Program-made: the position numbers and the translations under genes
Notes under the pieces: model-generated
What the model was told of the DNA's origin: nothing
What the model saw: only the letters and a program-made list of their open reading frames with translations
Database searches by the model: none
In this document: piece after piece, positions 1-8,248 of the stretch
Position numbering within the stretch: position 1 is the first letter of the stretch
Layout of the letters: the number at the start of each line of letters is the position of its first letter
NCBI GenBank assembly: GCA_964412235.1
Contig: CAYPNT010000056.1
Span: 1-18,949 of the forward strand
Direction: 5' to 3'
Length of the DNA: 18,949 bases
From: JAYZQT01 sp964412235
Lineage (GTDB): Bacteria; Pseudomonadota; Alphaproteobacteria; MPNO01; UBA830

Positions 1-192
1 CCATTTGCACAAAATGTTATTGAAACCAATTCCAATCGGGTGCTGTGGGGTACGGATTGGCCCCATCCGAATCTGTGGGAAGGCATGCCAGACGATGGAA
101 AACTCGTAGATTTGATACCGCGTTATGCACCCAGCGACGATCTTCAAAAAAAACTTCTAGTAGATAATCCTGCAATACTTTACGGCTTCTAG
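1..192 (+). CDS. Amidohydrolase 2 family protein, LigI-like (3' end only)
   Basis: This is the C-terminal 63 residues of a gene that begins before the window, open from the first base to a TAG at 190-192. The segment WGTDWPHPN near residues 16-24 carries the Asp that ends the metal and catalytic set of amidohydrolase-2 (PF04909) TIM barrels. The following MPDDG and LVDL, and the closing VDNPAILYGF, resemble 2-pyrone-4,6-dicarboxylate lactonase (LigI), which opens a lactone in the protocatechuate 4,5-cleavage pathway. The family is clear from the sequence. The LigI-like substrate is an inference from the C-terminus, because the N-terminal metal ligands are not visible. It converges with the metallo-hydrolase on the other strand, and the two stop codons share the palindrome CTAG. 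Confidence 0.85.
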   Translation, partial: PFAQNVIETNSNRVLWGTDWPHPNLWEGMPDDGKLVDLIPRYAPSDDLQKKLLVDNPAILYGF

Positions 193-1118
193 ACCGGCAT
201 ATCCGATATAGCACCTTCACGCGTCGGAATGCCGTTATCAAACTCCATGTACTGCCACCACCAACTTTCTCCGCTGGTGTTTACATATCCCGCGGTTTGG
301 CCTGGAAAATGGGCGGGAATTACAATGGTGTTACTGTCTGCTACGCTTGTAAGTATTCGCTTGCGACTTTCGGCAGCGCGGACGGGGTCGGGACAGAAAC
401 AGGTACTCCAGTCAGGTTCCACACATTGTAGTGCATGATGCATCATGTCTCCCGTGAATATGGCATGGTCATTTTGTGACTGAAAATTTACACAAACTTG
501 GCCTGGTGAATGACCGAATGCGGGTGTCAGCCAGATGCCGTCCTCCAATTCAAAATCCTCGGCAACCAACCTTGCTTGGCCGGCCTCGACTATCGGAAGG
601 CAACTGTCTTCCCAAACTGCCGACCGCGCGTCATTTCGTTCGCTCTCCCGCGCAGCGGTTTCCCACGCCTCATATTCGATTTTTCCGAAAATGTAAGTCG
701 CATTTGGGAAGGTGGGTACCCACTTTCCGTTTAAAAGTTTTGTATTCCAGCCGCAGTGATCAACATGAAGGTGAGTGCAGAATACGTAATCGATATCGTC
801 AAATCGTAAACCGTGGGCCGCGAAGCCGTCCAGCCATGGTTGCTTAGGGTAGTTTAGGGCTGCGCCCCGAAGGGGTTTGTTTTCGCCAACACAGGTATCA
901 ATCAGAATGTTGTGTCTAGGCGTTCGAACGACGAAGGTCTGATAGGTTATGACCAGCAAATCTTGAATTGCGTCATATACCTGGCTAGGCATTTTACTAA
1001 GATGTTTCTGCGCGACGTGTTTGTCCGCGGTGGGAAACATTACAGTTGGTGCGCGCCAAGGCCCGTCACGTTCCACAAAGCTTGATATAAGTATGTCACC
1101 TACGGAAAATGGCCGCAT
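189..1118 (-). CDS. MBL-fold metallo-hydrolase (lactonase/glyoxalase II-like)
   Basis: A 309-residue protein of the metallo-beta-lactamase fold. The zinc motif HLHVDH lies at residues 116-121, giving His116, His118, Asp120 and His121. Further ligands are His203 in the FGHSPG segment, Asp224 in FTGD and His270 in IPAHFPG, so a complete two-metal site can be read. There is no signal peptide, so it is likely cytoplasmic. The family includes N-acyl-homoserine lactonases, glyoxalase II and other ester or lactone hydrolases, and the substrate cannot be read from the sequence. The start is ATG at 1118, preceded by AGGGG six bases upstream. It is divergent from the 406-residue amidohydrolase and convergent with the LigI-like gene, which suggests, without proving, a role in lactone or ring-cleavage catabolism. 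Confidence 0.9.
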   Translation of the reverse strand: MRPFSVGDILISSFVERDGPWRAPTVMFPTADKHVAQKHLSKMPSQVYDAIQDLLVITYQTFVVRTPRHNILIDTCVGENKPLRGAALNYPKQPWLDGFAAHGLRFDDIDYVFCTHLHVDHCGWNTKLLNGKWVPTFPNATYIFGKIEYEAWETAARESERNDARSAVWEDSCLPIVEAGQARLVAEDFELEDGIWLTPAFGHSPGQVCVNFQSQNDHAIFTGDMMHHALQCVEPDWSTCFCPDPVRAAESRKRILTSVADSNTIVIPAHFPGQTAGYVNTSGESWWWQYMEFDNGIPTREGAISDMPV

Positions 1119-1252
1119 TACGAACCCCTGAGTAATTTTATATGGAAACTAACCTACTCAGTCTTTGTAACAATTAAAATTAAATCAATAGGTATTTGTA
1201 CGGGTAGCTGTAATGGCCCATACTATTATATGGATTAGATAGGAGGTGGCCG
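1119..1252. promoter_or_regulatory. Divergent intergenic region, candidate promoters
   Basis: These 134 bases separate the divergent MBL-fold hydrolase and amidohydrolase genes, so they should hold both promoters. Toward the plus-strand gene, TTGTAC at 1196-1201 and TACTAT at 1221-1226 could be -35 and -10 elements, but the 19-base spacer is longer than ideal. The ribosome site AGGAGG at 1241-1246 is perfect and lies six bases before the GTG start. No convincing operator is visible. Confidence 0.3.
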
Positions 1253-2473
1253 GTGGATACGGGTATCGAACCACTACGCGAAATACCAGTTAAAGAGATT
1301 ACCACTCAAACTGATACTAGAGATATTTTGGCCCACTGTAAGTTTAAAGGGGAGCAGAATAATTTTGATGAGATTGTAATAGTTGACACTGATGCTCATC
1401 ACATGGAAATCGAATCTTGGCGGGACATTTGTTCTTATATTGAGGATGAGGTCCAGCGTCAGATGGCTTTAGATCATCTCGTAAACCGAACGGGTAGTCC
1501 ACCCTACGGGATGAACGGGGATCTTGCTCTTCGATACCAGGACATAGGTGGTCGCGTGCCGCACCAAGCAAAATTGGGAGAGCTAGTGGAAGATACATCA
1601 GTTCACCGAGATGTGACTCTTATACGTCGAGCAATAGAATCATTTCATCTCGATTATATGGTCGTATTTCCTACGCCTATGCTGAACTTGGGAATGCACC
1701 CACAATTTGATATGGAAGCTTTATTGGGACGGGCTTACGATAAGTGGTTCTGTGAAAATATTCTTCCCATGGATCCAAAAATGAAGACGATGTTATTCGT
1801 CCCTTTTAATGACCCAAAGGCAGCATTGAAGACCGTTGAAGAACTTGGCGATCATCCCGATGTGGTGGGTTTTATGATAACGTCTGTGCGTCATAAGGCT
1901 GTCCACCATAACGACTACATGCCGCTCTACAGAGCGATGGAAGCAACTGGAAAACCATTAGGGTTCCACGCGGGTTATAACTGGTCCGATCCATCTATGT
2001 TGCAGATTAATCGTTTTGGTACGATGCACGCGCTCTCCTTTGTGTGGTGCAATGTAGTGCACATGAGCAATTGGGTCATGAATGGTATGCCGGAACGTTT
2101 TCCCAATTTAGATGTTATTTGGATTGAATCAGGGCTTTCTTGGGTGACTTGGTTGATGCAGCGCCTAGACCACACATATTTAATGCGCTCATCGGAAGCG
2201 CCGATGCTTAAGCGTTTACCTAGTGAGTATATGGCTGAGATGTTTTATACGTGCCAACCCTTGGAAACTGACCACCGGGAGGCGCTTGAGGTTACCCTTA
2301 AAATGATTAACGCAAAAGAGCAGTTGCTGTACGCCTCGGATTGGCCTCATTGGGATTTTGATTCTCCGAGTGTCATTTGGGATTTGCCAATGCTTGATGA
2401 TGAGGCAAAAAAGAACATTTTAGGAGAAAATGCACTCCGTTTATTTAGTTTGGACCGTCCTACCGGCAAATAA
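1253..2473 (+). CDS. Amidohydrolase family protein (PF04909), substrate unknown
   Basis: A 406-residue amidohydrolase of the TIM-barrel superfamily. Near the N-terminus DTDAHHME (residues 45-52) takes the place of the usual HxH metal motif; this Asp-x-His variant is known in one branch of amidohydrolase-2 proteins. GFHAGYN supplies a mid-barrel His, IESGLSW is the usual ESG segment, and SDWPHWDFD carries the late catalytic Asp. The first 40 residues precede the barrel, and the protein is longer than ACMS decarboxylase (about 335 residues). It probably performs a metal-dependent hydrolysis or decarboxylation of a small organic acid. The start is GTG at 1253, chosen because AGGAGG sits six bases before it and the ATG at 1231 soon meets a stop. 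It converges with the transporter gene, seven bases apart. Confidence 0.85.
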   Translation: MDTGIEPLREIPVKEITTQTDTRDILAHCKFKGEQNNFDEIVIVDTDAHHMEIESWRDICSYIEDEVQRQMALDHLVNRTGSPPYGMNGDLALRYQDIGGRVPHQAKLGELVEDTSVHRDVTLIRRAIESFHLDYMVVFPTPMLNLGMHPQFDMEALLGRAYDKWFCENILPMDPKMKTMLFVPFNDPKAALKTVEELGDHPDVVGFMITSVRHKAVHHNDYMPLYRAMEATGKPLGFHAGYNWSDPSMLQINRFGTMHALSFVWCNVVHMSNWVMNGMPERFPNLDVIWIESGLSWVTWLMQRLDHTYLMRSSEAPMLKRLPSEYMAEMFYTCQPLETDHREALEVTLKMINAKEQLLYASDWPHWDFDSPSVIWDLPMLDDEAKKNILGENALRLFSLDRPTGK

Positions 2474-2480
2474 TAGACCG

Positions 2481-3374
2481 TTAATTTTGATTTTTTCGGA
2501 GGAAATTCTCGCTGTGTGCTACCCATAGGGCCGACGCAAAGATCATTGCGCCGCCGATCCACACGAATGCGTCAGGTTGTTCTCCAAATATAAAATATCC
2601 AAGGATAGCTACCCAAATTAATCGGATGAAATCAATCGGCATCACGACATTTGTTGGCGCTAGTTTTATGGCCTGATTCATGCTGAGATGCCCAATCGTC
2701 CCAAAAATTCCTATCAAAGCTAACCAAAAAAATTCAATTAAACTGGGCCAACTCCAAAAGAAAACAGCCGGGACCAGTGACATTGGTGTTAAAAGAAGAA
2801 CCATGTAGGCTGTGATTGTCACACTAGAGTCAGTTCGACTGAGCGACTTAATAACTATTACGGCGCCGCCCCAAGTAATTGCCGATGCTATTGCGAGGAG
2901 GGGACCTAAGCCCATTTCGTCTAGACCTGGTCTAAGAATTATCAAAGTTCCCAGAAATCCGGTAAAAATAGCGATCCAACGAGATAGTCCTACCAATTCC
3001 TTAAAAATGAAAATAGCAAGGAAAGTCGCAAAAATAGGTGCGGCAAATGAAAGAGCTATTACCTCAGCAAGCGGTGTTATTGAAATAGCATAGAAAAAAG
3101 CGAGCATTGAACCGATATTTAGAAAAACCCGCGCGAAGTGCAGACCTAGGCGTTTAGTTTTTAGTGGTTGGATCCCATATTTTAAGAAAAACGGAAATAA
3201 CGCTATCAGTCCGAAAAAATTGCGGAAGAACGCTATTTCAAAGGGGTGGAGGTCATCTCCTACGTGTTTGATAGCGGTGTGCATACACGAAAAACTTAAG
3301 GTAGCAATTACCATAAGAAAGATGCCCCGCAACTGGTTGAATTGTGGGGCCGAGAAAAACGATAAAAATGCCAA
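2481..3374 (-). CDS. EamA/DMT-superfamily transporter
   Basis: A 297-residue, very hydrophobic protein with about ten membrane segments arranged as two EamA repeats, typical of drug/metabolite transporters of the inner membrane. The first helix starts near residue 16 with GIFLMVIATLSFS. Members export amino acids, metabolites or drugs, and the substrate cannot be read here. The start used is TTG at 3374, five bases after the stop of the acyl-CoA dehydrogenase gene, so the two are probably co-transcribed. No strong ribosome site precedes the TTG. The next Met (residue 21) would cut into helix 1, so a start near the TTG is more likely. The gene converges with the 406-residue amidohydrolase. Confidence 0.85.
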   Translation of the reverse strand: MAFLSFFSAPQFNQLRGIFLMVIATLSFSCMHTAIKHVGDDLHPFEIAFFRNFFGLIALFPFFLKYGIQPLKTKRLGLHFARVFLNIGSMLAFFYAISITPLAEVIALSFAAPIFATFLAIFIFKELVGLSRWIAIFTGFLGTLIILRPGLDEMGLGPLLAIASAITWGGAVIVIKSLSRTDSSVTITAYMVLLLTPMSLVPAVFFWSWPSLIEFFWLALIGIFGTIGHLSMNQAIKLAPTNVVMPIDFIRLIWVAILGYFIFGEQPDAFVWIGGAMIFASALWVAHSENFLRKNQN

Positions 3375-3379
3375 GCAGT

Positions 3380-4537
3380 TTATCCGTATTGATTAAATAC
3401 GTGCCGCTGGAGAGCGTGTTTGAGTATTTCCTCTGGTCCTTCTGTTATCATAAAGGAACGCGCATCCCGCCATAACTTTTCAATTGGAAAGTCGGTTGTG
3501 AGGCCAACTCCGCCATGCATTTGCATGCAGCGGTCGGTGGCCTCAAAGGCTTTCCGGTCTCCTATATATTTGCACATATAGGATTCCCAGCGAATGTCCT
3601 CTCCGGCATCATATTTTGTTGCCGCCGAATAGATCATTAATCGCATCATGTGTAAGTCAGCATAGGTGTCGACGAGCATCCATTGGATTGCTTGCCGCTC
3701 TGATAGTGGTTTGCCAAAGGTAACGCGATCTTTTGCATAAGCCGCCCCGAGTTCGAGGGATCGCTCAATTGTTCCAATACCTATTGCACCATGACGGATA
3801 CGTCCCATCGTGATCCAAGTTTGGGCCATCCGGAATCCGTCTCCTTCTTTTCCAACGAGGTTGCTGATAGGAACACGGACGTCGTCAAATGCCATTTCAC
3901 ACGGCTGATCGTCCATCATCGTTTGTTGTTTTCGCAGTATCTGAACACCGGGGGTGTCGGCATCCACAATGATGCAAGATATTCCGCCTCTTGTTCCCTT
4001 TTCGGGATCGGTTACACAGATTACTTGAAAGAAATCAGCTGTATCAGCTCCGGTAATGAAGCGCTTGGTCCCGTTGATGATGTATTCATCGCCATTTCGT
4101 ACAGCTGTTGTTTTCATCCCTGCAGGATCTCCGCCAGCATCGGGTTCGGTTTGGGCAAAGCCAGGTTTGAGCTTTCCGTCGATGCAGGGTTTTAAATATC
4201 TTTCGATTTGGCTTTCATTCGCGTAACCGGTTAACAGCGGGCTGACATCGGGTCCGAAGATCCATTTTTTTCTGCGTGGAAAGGCAATGGTTCTCCCGGT
4301 TTCTTCCCATATGACGGCACGAGCCAATAACCCCATGCCTAGTCCACCCAGTGACTCGGGAACGTCTACGCCCCAAATCCCAAGCTCTTTAGCTCGGTCT
4401 TCAAGTTTGGCGCGAACTTCGGGAACCATTTCTGGGCCGTCGTAGGCCTCTCGTTCAATTGGAATCACCTCGTTATCGATAAATCGCCGTAGCGTATCTT
4501 TTAGCATCCGCAGTTCTTCGGGAAGTTCGTATTCCAT
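3380..4537 (-). CDS. Acyl-CoA dehydrogenase family protein
   Basis: A 385-residue flavoprotein of the acyl-CoA dehydrogenase family, which introduces a 2,3 double bond into an acyl-CoA and passes electrons to ETF. Visible marks are FAQTEPDAGGDP near residues 127-138 (substrate and FAD loop), the RVTFGKPLSERQ segment at 271-282, MQMHGGVGLT near 338-347, and ITEGPEEI at 364-371, where Glu366 is at the position of the usual catalytic base. Length and motif order are normal. The frame opens at a TTG at 4567 without a ribosome site. I chose the ATG at 4537 because GAGG lies five bases before it and the family usually begins close to this point. The acyl substrate is not predictable. The transporter gene follows after five bases. 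Confidence 0.92.
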   Translation of the reverse strand: MEYELPEELRMLKDTLRRFIDNEVIPIEREAYDGPEMVPEVRAKLEDRAKELGIWGVDVPESLGGLGMGLLARAVIWEETGRTIAFPRRKKWIFGPDVSPLLTGYANESQIERYLKPCIDGKLKPGFAQTEPDAGGDPAGMKTTAVRNGDEYIINGTKRFITGADTADFFQVICVTDPEKGTRGGISCIIVDADTPGVQILRKQQTMMDDQPCEMAFDDVRVPISNLVGKEGDGFRMAQTWITMGRIRHGAIGIGTIERSLELGAAYAKDRVTFGKPLSERQAIQWMLVDTYADLHMMRLMIYSAATKYDAGEDIRWESYMCKYIGDRKAFEATDRCMQMHGGVGLTTDFPIEKLWRDARSFMITEGPEEILKHALQRHVFNQYG

Positions 4538-4671
4538 GTATGCCTCAAGTATTTGTCTACCAGGCAATGATGAACCATGTAACGCTTACTGTCTATTAAT
4601 GCTGTCCCTATTATTTTGAGCTGTGCTTGTTCTATAATGTATATGAGAGTTTTAAGTTTTGAGGTGTCATA
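4538..4671. promoter_or_regulatory. Divergent intergenic region with a perfect -10 box
   Basis: This gap separates the acyl-CoA dehydrogenase and glutathionyl-hydroquinone reductase genes. TATAAT at 4633-4638 is a perfect -10 hexamer on the plus strand, about 34 bases before the reductase start, and TG at 4629-4630 is one base out of register for an extended -10. No good -35 stands at 16-18 bases; the best match, TTGAGC at 4616-4621, is too close. The ribosome site GAGGT is at 4661-4665. Nothing clear is seen for the other strand. Confidence 0.4.
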
Positions 4672-5643
4672 ATGGGCATGTTAATTGACGGTGAGTGGGT
4701 TGATGATGACAGTAAATACCGGAACCCGACTGGCGGTGCGTTTGTGCGTCCTGAGTCCGTTTGGAGGAACACAATAACTGCTGACGGGTCGTCAGGTTTT
4801 AAGGCAGAACCAGATAGATATCATCTTTTTCTGGCGCCTTCATGCCCGTGGGCCCACCGAACCCAGATAATCCGGCGGCTTAAGGGGTTAGAAGACGTTA
4901 TTTCCATATCACTCTCGGATCGTCCGCGTGTAAGGAGTTGGGCCTATACCCGGGGAATTGATGAGATTCAACCTGGCGAAAGTGGTATCCTGGAACTGCA
5001 TGAGGTTTATATACGGGCTGACGCACAGTATTCAGGCCGTGTAACGGTGCCGACACTCTGGGATCGCAAGAAAAAAACAATCGTGAATAATGAATCGGCC
5101 GAGATTATTCGGATGCTCAATACGGAATTTGATGAGTGGGGCGTTAAATCTCTCGATCTTTATCCAGAAATTTATCGTGAAGAAATTGAGACGCTCAATA
5201 CGCGAATTTATGAAACTATTAACAATGGCGTGTATCGATGCGGGTTCGCGAAAACACAGCAAGCCTACGAGGATTATGTCGGCCCAATGTTTGAGACCTT
5301 AGATTTTCTGGAGGATCGATTAGCACGTCAACGGTATTTGGTTACGGATTATCCTACAGAAGCTGATTGGCGGTTGTTTGTTACATTAATACGCTTTGAC
5401 TTTGTTTATTTTAGCCACTTTAAGTGCAACATCAGAAGAATTCAGGATTATCCAAATCTATGGAACTATACGCTAGATCTTTATCAGACCCCTCACGTGT
5501 CTGCTGTTGTTGATATTGATGGGATAAAGAAAGGCTACTATGGAGGCCAAGCGAATGTAAATCCCACTGGAATTGTACCAGCGGGACCGATCATCGACCT
5601 ATGGGCGGCGCATAATCGCGACAAGTTTGACACGGCCGCCTAA
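4672..5643 (+). CDS. yqjG: Glutathionyl-hydroquinone reductase (Xi-class GST)
   Basis: A 323-residue protein of the ECM4/YqjG family. These enzymes reduce glutathionyl-hydroquinones, using a second glutathione, through a thioredoxin-like domain with a reactive cysteine. The active-site motif CPWAHR is at residues 58-63, so Cys58 is the nucleophile. The N-terminal W-R-N-x-I-T stretch (31-36) and the C-terminal helical GST domain, with segments such as DWRLFVTLIRFDFVYF, are typical, as is the length. It likely acts in the cytoplasm to recycle quinone-glutathione adducts formed in aromatic catabolism or oxidative stress. The start is ATG at 4672 with GAGGT six bases upstream. The 3' end lies 12 bases from the convergent modC end, with no evident terminator hairpin between them. 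Confidence 0.93.
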   Translation: MGMLIDGEWVDDDSKYRNPTGGAFVRPESVWRNTITADGSSGFKAEPDRYHLFLAPSCPWAHRTQIIRRLKGLEDVISISLSDRPRVRSWAYTRGIDEIQPGESGILELHEVYIRADAQYSGRVTVPTLWDRKKKTIVNNESAEIIRMLNTEFDEWGVKSLDLYPEIYREEIETLNTRIYETINNGVYRCGFAKTQQAYEDYVGPMFETLDFLEDRLARQRYLVTDYPTEADWRLFVTLIRFDFVYFSHFKCNIRRIQDYPNLWNYTLDLYQTPHVSAVVDIDGIKKGYYGGQANVNPTGIVPAGPIIDLWAAHNRDKFDTAA

Positions 5644-5655
5644 TGCGCGCGTAAT

Positions 5656-6747
5656 TTATCCCTTCAGTATAGTTTGCTCTATCGCCACAGCTTTGACCAT
5701 AACAAAGACATTACTGCCTGGCTTTATCTGGAGGTCGTTCAAGGACTTACGAGTGATTTGGGCCCAAATCACTTCACCGCCTATCTTCACCGATAGGTCT
5801 ACCTGCGTTTCCTGATTATTTGATATATGTTGCACGACCCCTGGGAAAATATTCAAGACACTTATGTCTTCGGGTTTCTTTAATGCTATTGAGACGTCAC
5901 GAGCGCGAATTCGAACTCGCACGCGGGCATTTACTTTAAGATGTTTTGATGGGACGCAGAACGTGCCGCTATCAAAAGCGATCATTGCGAGGCCGTTTTC
6001 GTTATCAATGCTTTTAATGTCCCCTTGAATCACGCTACTCGGGTCGCCCATACCTGAGACAGCAGCAAGGTCGGGACGGTTCATGATACTCTCAATACTA
6101 CCCGCAGCCATGACACGACCCTCGTTTAGTAGCACCATGTTGTCTGCTAATTGGAGTATTTCGTCGACGGAGTGAGTTACATAGATAACAGGAATGTTAA
6201 ATTGGTGGTGAATGTTTTCGATGAAAGGAATAATCTCCCATCGTCGTTCAATGTCCAACGCGGCAAGCGGCTCATCCATCAAAAGTAATCTGGGACCAGA
6301 CAATAGAGCCCGTCCAAGAGCGACCCTTTGGCGTTCTCCGCCCGACAACGAATAGGTGCCACGTTCGAGCAAATTGCTGATACCGAGAATAGTCACTACA
6401 TCGTCAAAAGGGAGTGTGTCGTACCCTGCGTGGTGCCGGCGTCGCATACCAAAATTGAGATTTTTCCGGACGGTCATGTGAGGAAAGAGACGGGATTCTT
6501 GAAAGACATATCCTACACGCCGGTCCTCAGTAGGGAGATTTATGTGTTTCTCCTTGTCAAACACAATTTCATCGTCAATTACTATTTTTCCTTCGTCAGG
6601 CTCTATTAAACCAGCAATTAATTGCACTATGCTTGTTTTTCCCGCTCCTGATTTTCCAAACAAAGCGGTTATCCCCTCGTCACAATAGAAGTTTGCATTG
6701 AGTGAAAATTCTCCGAGAGAATTTTGTAAATCTACGGATAAGCTCAT
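5656..6747 (-). CDS. modC: Molybdate ABC transporter, ATP-binding protein ModC
   Basis: A 363-residue ABC ATPase that energises molybdate uptake. Walker A GKSGAGKTS is at residues 31-39, the Q-loop Gln at 83, the signature LSGGERQ at 134-140, Walker B LLLMDEP at 154-160 and the switch His at 192. The C-terminal third (about 296-358, starting VLNIFPG) is a TOBE/Mop domain that binds molybdate and is characteristic of ModC rather than of sulfate or iron ATPases. Length is normal for ModC. The ATG overlaps the modB stop as ATGA, showing translational coupling. It is the last gene of modABC on this strand. Confidence 0.96.
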   Translation of the reverse strand: MSLSVDLQNSLGEFSLNANFYCDEGITALFGKSGAGKTSIVQLIAGLIEPDEGKIVIDDEIVFDKEKHINLPTEDRRVGYVFQESRLFPHMTVRKNLNFGMRRRHHAGYDTLPFDDVVTILGISNLLERGTYSLSGGERQRVALGRALLSGPRLLLMDEPLAALDIERRWEIIPFIENIHHQFNIPVIYVTHSVDEILQLADNMVLLNEGRVMAAGSIESIMNRPDLAAVSGMGDPSSVIQGDIKSIDNENGLAMIAFDSGTFCVPSKHLKVNARVRVRIRARDVSIALKKPEDISVLNIFPGVVQHISNNQETQVDLSVKIGGEVIWAQITRKSLNDLQIKPGSNVFVMVKAVAIEQTILKG

Positions 6748-7439
6748 TGTCCAGTAATCCGTTTTCGGACCTTTCGAGCAATTATTTCGGAAGCAAACAT
6801 TGAGACAAACGCAATGACGATTGAAATAACTACCAATCGGAGCGCTGCCGCTTCACGCCCTGGAACTTGTGCAAGGGTATATAGAGTGAGGGGGAGCGTA
6901 TTCGTTTGGCCTGGGATGGTAGAGACGAAGGTGATTGTTGCCCCAAATTCGCCGAGTGCTCGAGCAAACGCAAGTATGATGCCTACCATAATTCCACTAC
7001 CCGTAAGTGGCAGTGTAATATTAAAAAAGACGTCAAAAGGGCCCGCGCCAAGTGTTCGCGCCGCTTGTTCAAGACGTATGTCAACCGCCTCAATGGATAA
7101 TCTGATTGCTCGTACCATCAATGGGAATGCCATTACGGCGGCGGCTATCGCGGCACCTTGCCAGGAGAAAGCCACGCTAATTCCAAAAATATCGTAGAGC
7201 CAAGACCCTACCACACCTTGACGCCCAAATGCCAGCAACAAGATGTAGCCCACAACGATAGGGGGGACAACAAGCGGAAGATGCAGGATTACGTCAACAA
7301 TCGTTTTGCCTGGGAACGATAATCGCGCAAGACACCACGCTGCGGCGATGCCAAATGGTAGGCTAATAGTTATCGCCCAAAATGCTACTTTTAAACTTAG
7401 GTATATGGCCTCTATTTCGGCGGGTGAAAGCGAAAACAT
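6744..7439 (-). CDS. modB: Molybdate ABC transporter permease ModB
   Basis: A 231-residue inner-membrane permease with about five or six helices. The EAA loop that contacts ModC can be read as EQAARTLGAGPFDVFFNITL (20 residues, after the segment IEAVDIRL), and the preceding LPLVVPPIVVGYILL is typical of ModB. The protein forms the channel through which molybdate, delivered by ModA, enters the cytoplasm. The start is ATG at 7439, two bases after the modA stop, with AGGTG about ten bases upstream inside the modA end. The stop overlaps the modC start by four bases, so A, B and C are a tight operon. Confidence 0.96.
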   Translation of the reverse strand: MFSLSPAEIEAIYLSLKVAFWAITISLPFGIAAAWCLARLSFPGKTIVDVILHLPLVVPPIVVGYILLLAFGRQGVVGSWLYDIFGISVAFSWQGAAIAAAVMAFPLMVRAIRLSIEAVDIRLEQAARTLGAGPFDVFFNITLPLTGSGIMVGIILAFARALGEFGATITFVSTIPGQTNTLPLTLYTLAQVPGREAAALRLVVISIVIAFVSMFASEIIARKVRKRITGQ

Positions 7440-7441
7440 TA

Positions 7442-8203
7442 CTATGTGGCACCTGGGGAAAAGCCATGTCTACGGAGTATCGCGTGTGCATCTAATAATG
7501 AGAGATGAGTGATAAAACCGTTAGTGCCAGATGTTGGATTTATTCGGGATACAATTTGGTATTTGATTGGCGAATGGAGTTCTTCGGGAAATCTATAAAC
7601 AATTGAAACGCGTTTCCGGTGTTGAACGTCCGACCGATAAACAATTCCTATCGGGGTTTCATTTTGTTCAACTAACGCGAGTGCTAACCGGACGTTTTGG
7701 GCGCGTGCCGTGCGGCGCTTGAGCTTATCCCAAAGACCCAAACTTAGAAGGGCTTGTTTCGAGTAATGGCCAGCTGGGACGTGGGCAGGATCGCCTAGCG
7801 CAATACGGTCGCGATTTCCAAGAATTTGAAGAATGTGTTTTCGTGGATAAAATGGTTTAGGTGCTCGAACGTCCGTAGGGGTAACGAGAACCAATTGGTT
7901 GGTTGCTACAGTGCGACGGCTTCCAGCGTCGGCGACTTTTTCTCTGATTAAATAATCCACCCAGAGTTTGGCAGCTGAAAAGAAAAGATCAGCAGGTGCA
8001 CCCATATGCATTTGTCTAGCAAGTGCTCCACTTGATCCCAGAACGACGCGGACCCGTTGACCACTAACTTTTTCCCAACTTGTTGCAAGATCCTCAATGA
8101 GATGGACTGTGCTGGCTGCTGCAAAAACTCTTAGGTCTCGGGCGTTTGCGTTAGAGAAAAAACAAATGAGTAGTATTAGATTTATTGAAAAGATAAACCG
8201 CAT
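7442..8203 (-). CDS. modA: Molybdate-binding periplasmic protein ModA
   Basis: A 253-residue substrate-binding protein. The N-terminus is a signal peptide: a basic start, a hydrophobic run at about residues 4-16, and a likely cleavage after NANA at residue 21, so the mature protein is periplasmic. AAAST at 28-32 and GSSGALARQ at 57-65 hold the serines that bind the oxyanion in ModA, and GAPADLFFSA at 69-77 is a family hallmark. It captures molybdate (perhaps tungstate) and delivers it to ModB. The start is ATG at 8203 and has no clear Shine-Dalgarno sequence; a ModE-like box lies two bases before it, and the transcript could be leaderless. No modE gene is in the window. Confidence 0.95.
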   Translation of the reverse strand: MRFIFSINLILLICFFSNANARDLRVFAAASTVHLIEDLATSWEKVSGQRVRVVLGSSGALARQMHMGAPADLFFSAAKLWVDYLIREKVADAGSRRTVATNQLVLVTPTDVRAPKPFYPRKHILQILGNRDRIALGDPAHVPAGHYSKQALLSLGLWDKLKRRTARAQNVRLALALVEQNETPIGIVYRSDVQHRKRVSIVYRFPEELHSPIKYQIVSRINPTSGTNGFITHLSLLDAHAILRRHGFSPGAT

Positions 8204-8205
8204 TT

Positions 8206-8229
8206 CGTTCTATAACATTGGATATAACG
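8206..8229 (-). promoter_or_regulatory. Candidate ModE operator (molybdate box) before modA
   Basis: On the plus strand the halves CGTTCTAT (8206-8213) and ATATAACG (8222-8229) form an inverted repeat around eight bases with one mismatch. From memory, the E. coli modA operator has the same 24-base architecture, CGTTATAT-N8-ACATAACG, so both half sequence and spacing fit. In ModE-regulated bacteria, ModE with molybdate represses modABC. On the minus strand, TTGTGC (8233-8238) and TATAGA (8209-8214) could be -35 and -10 with an 18-base spacer, so the box would cover the -10 and the start point would fall near the modA ATG. The repeat is seen; ModE binding and a leaderless transcript are inferred. 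Confidence 0.55.
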
Positions 8230-8248
8230 GGTGCACAATCCGGCAATA

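Noticed and set aside
476..847. A plus-strand open frame of about 120 codons
   Set aside because: It is antisense to the MBL-fold gene, whose motifs and ribosome site are clear; the antisense protein has no recognisable features.
3791..4195. A plus-strand open frame of 134 codons within the acyl-CoA dehydrogenase region
   Set aside because: The minus-strand frame carries all acyl-CoA dehydrogenase motifs; the other frame is a shadow with no ribosome site or family resemblance.
4538..4567. N-terminal extension of the acyl-CoA dehydrogenase from TTG at 4567
   Set aside because: No ribosome site precedes the TTG, while the ATG at 4537 has GAGG at good spacing and gives the normal family length.
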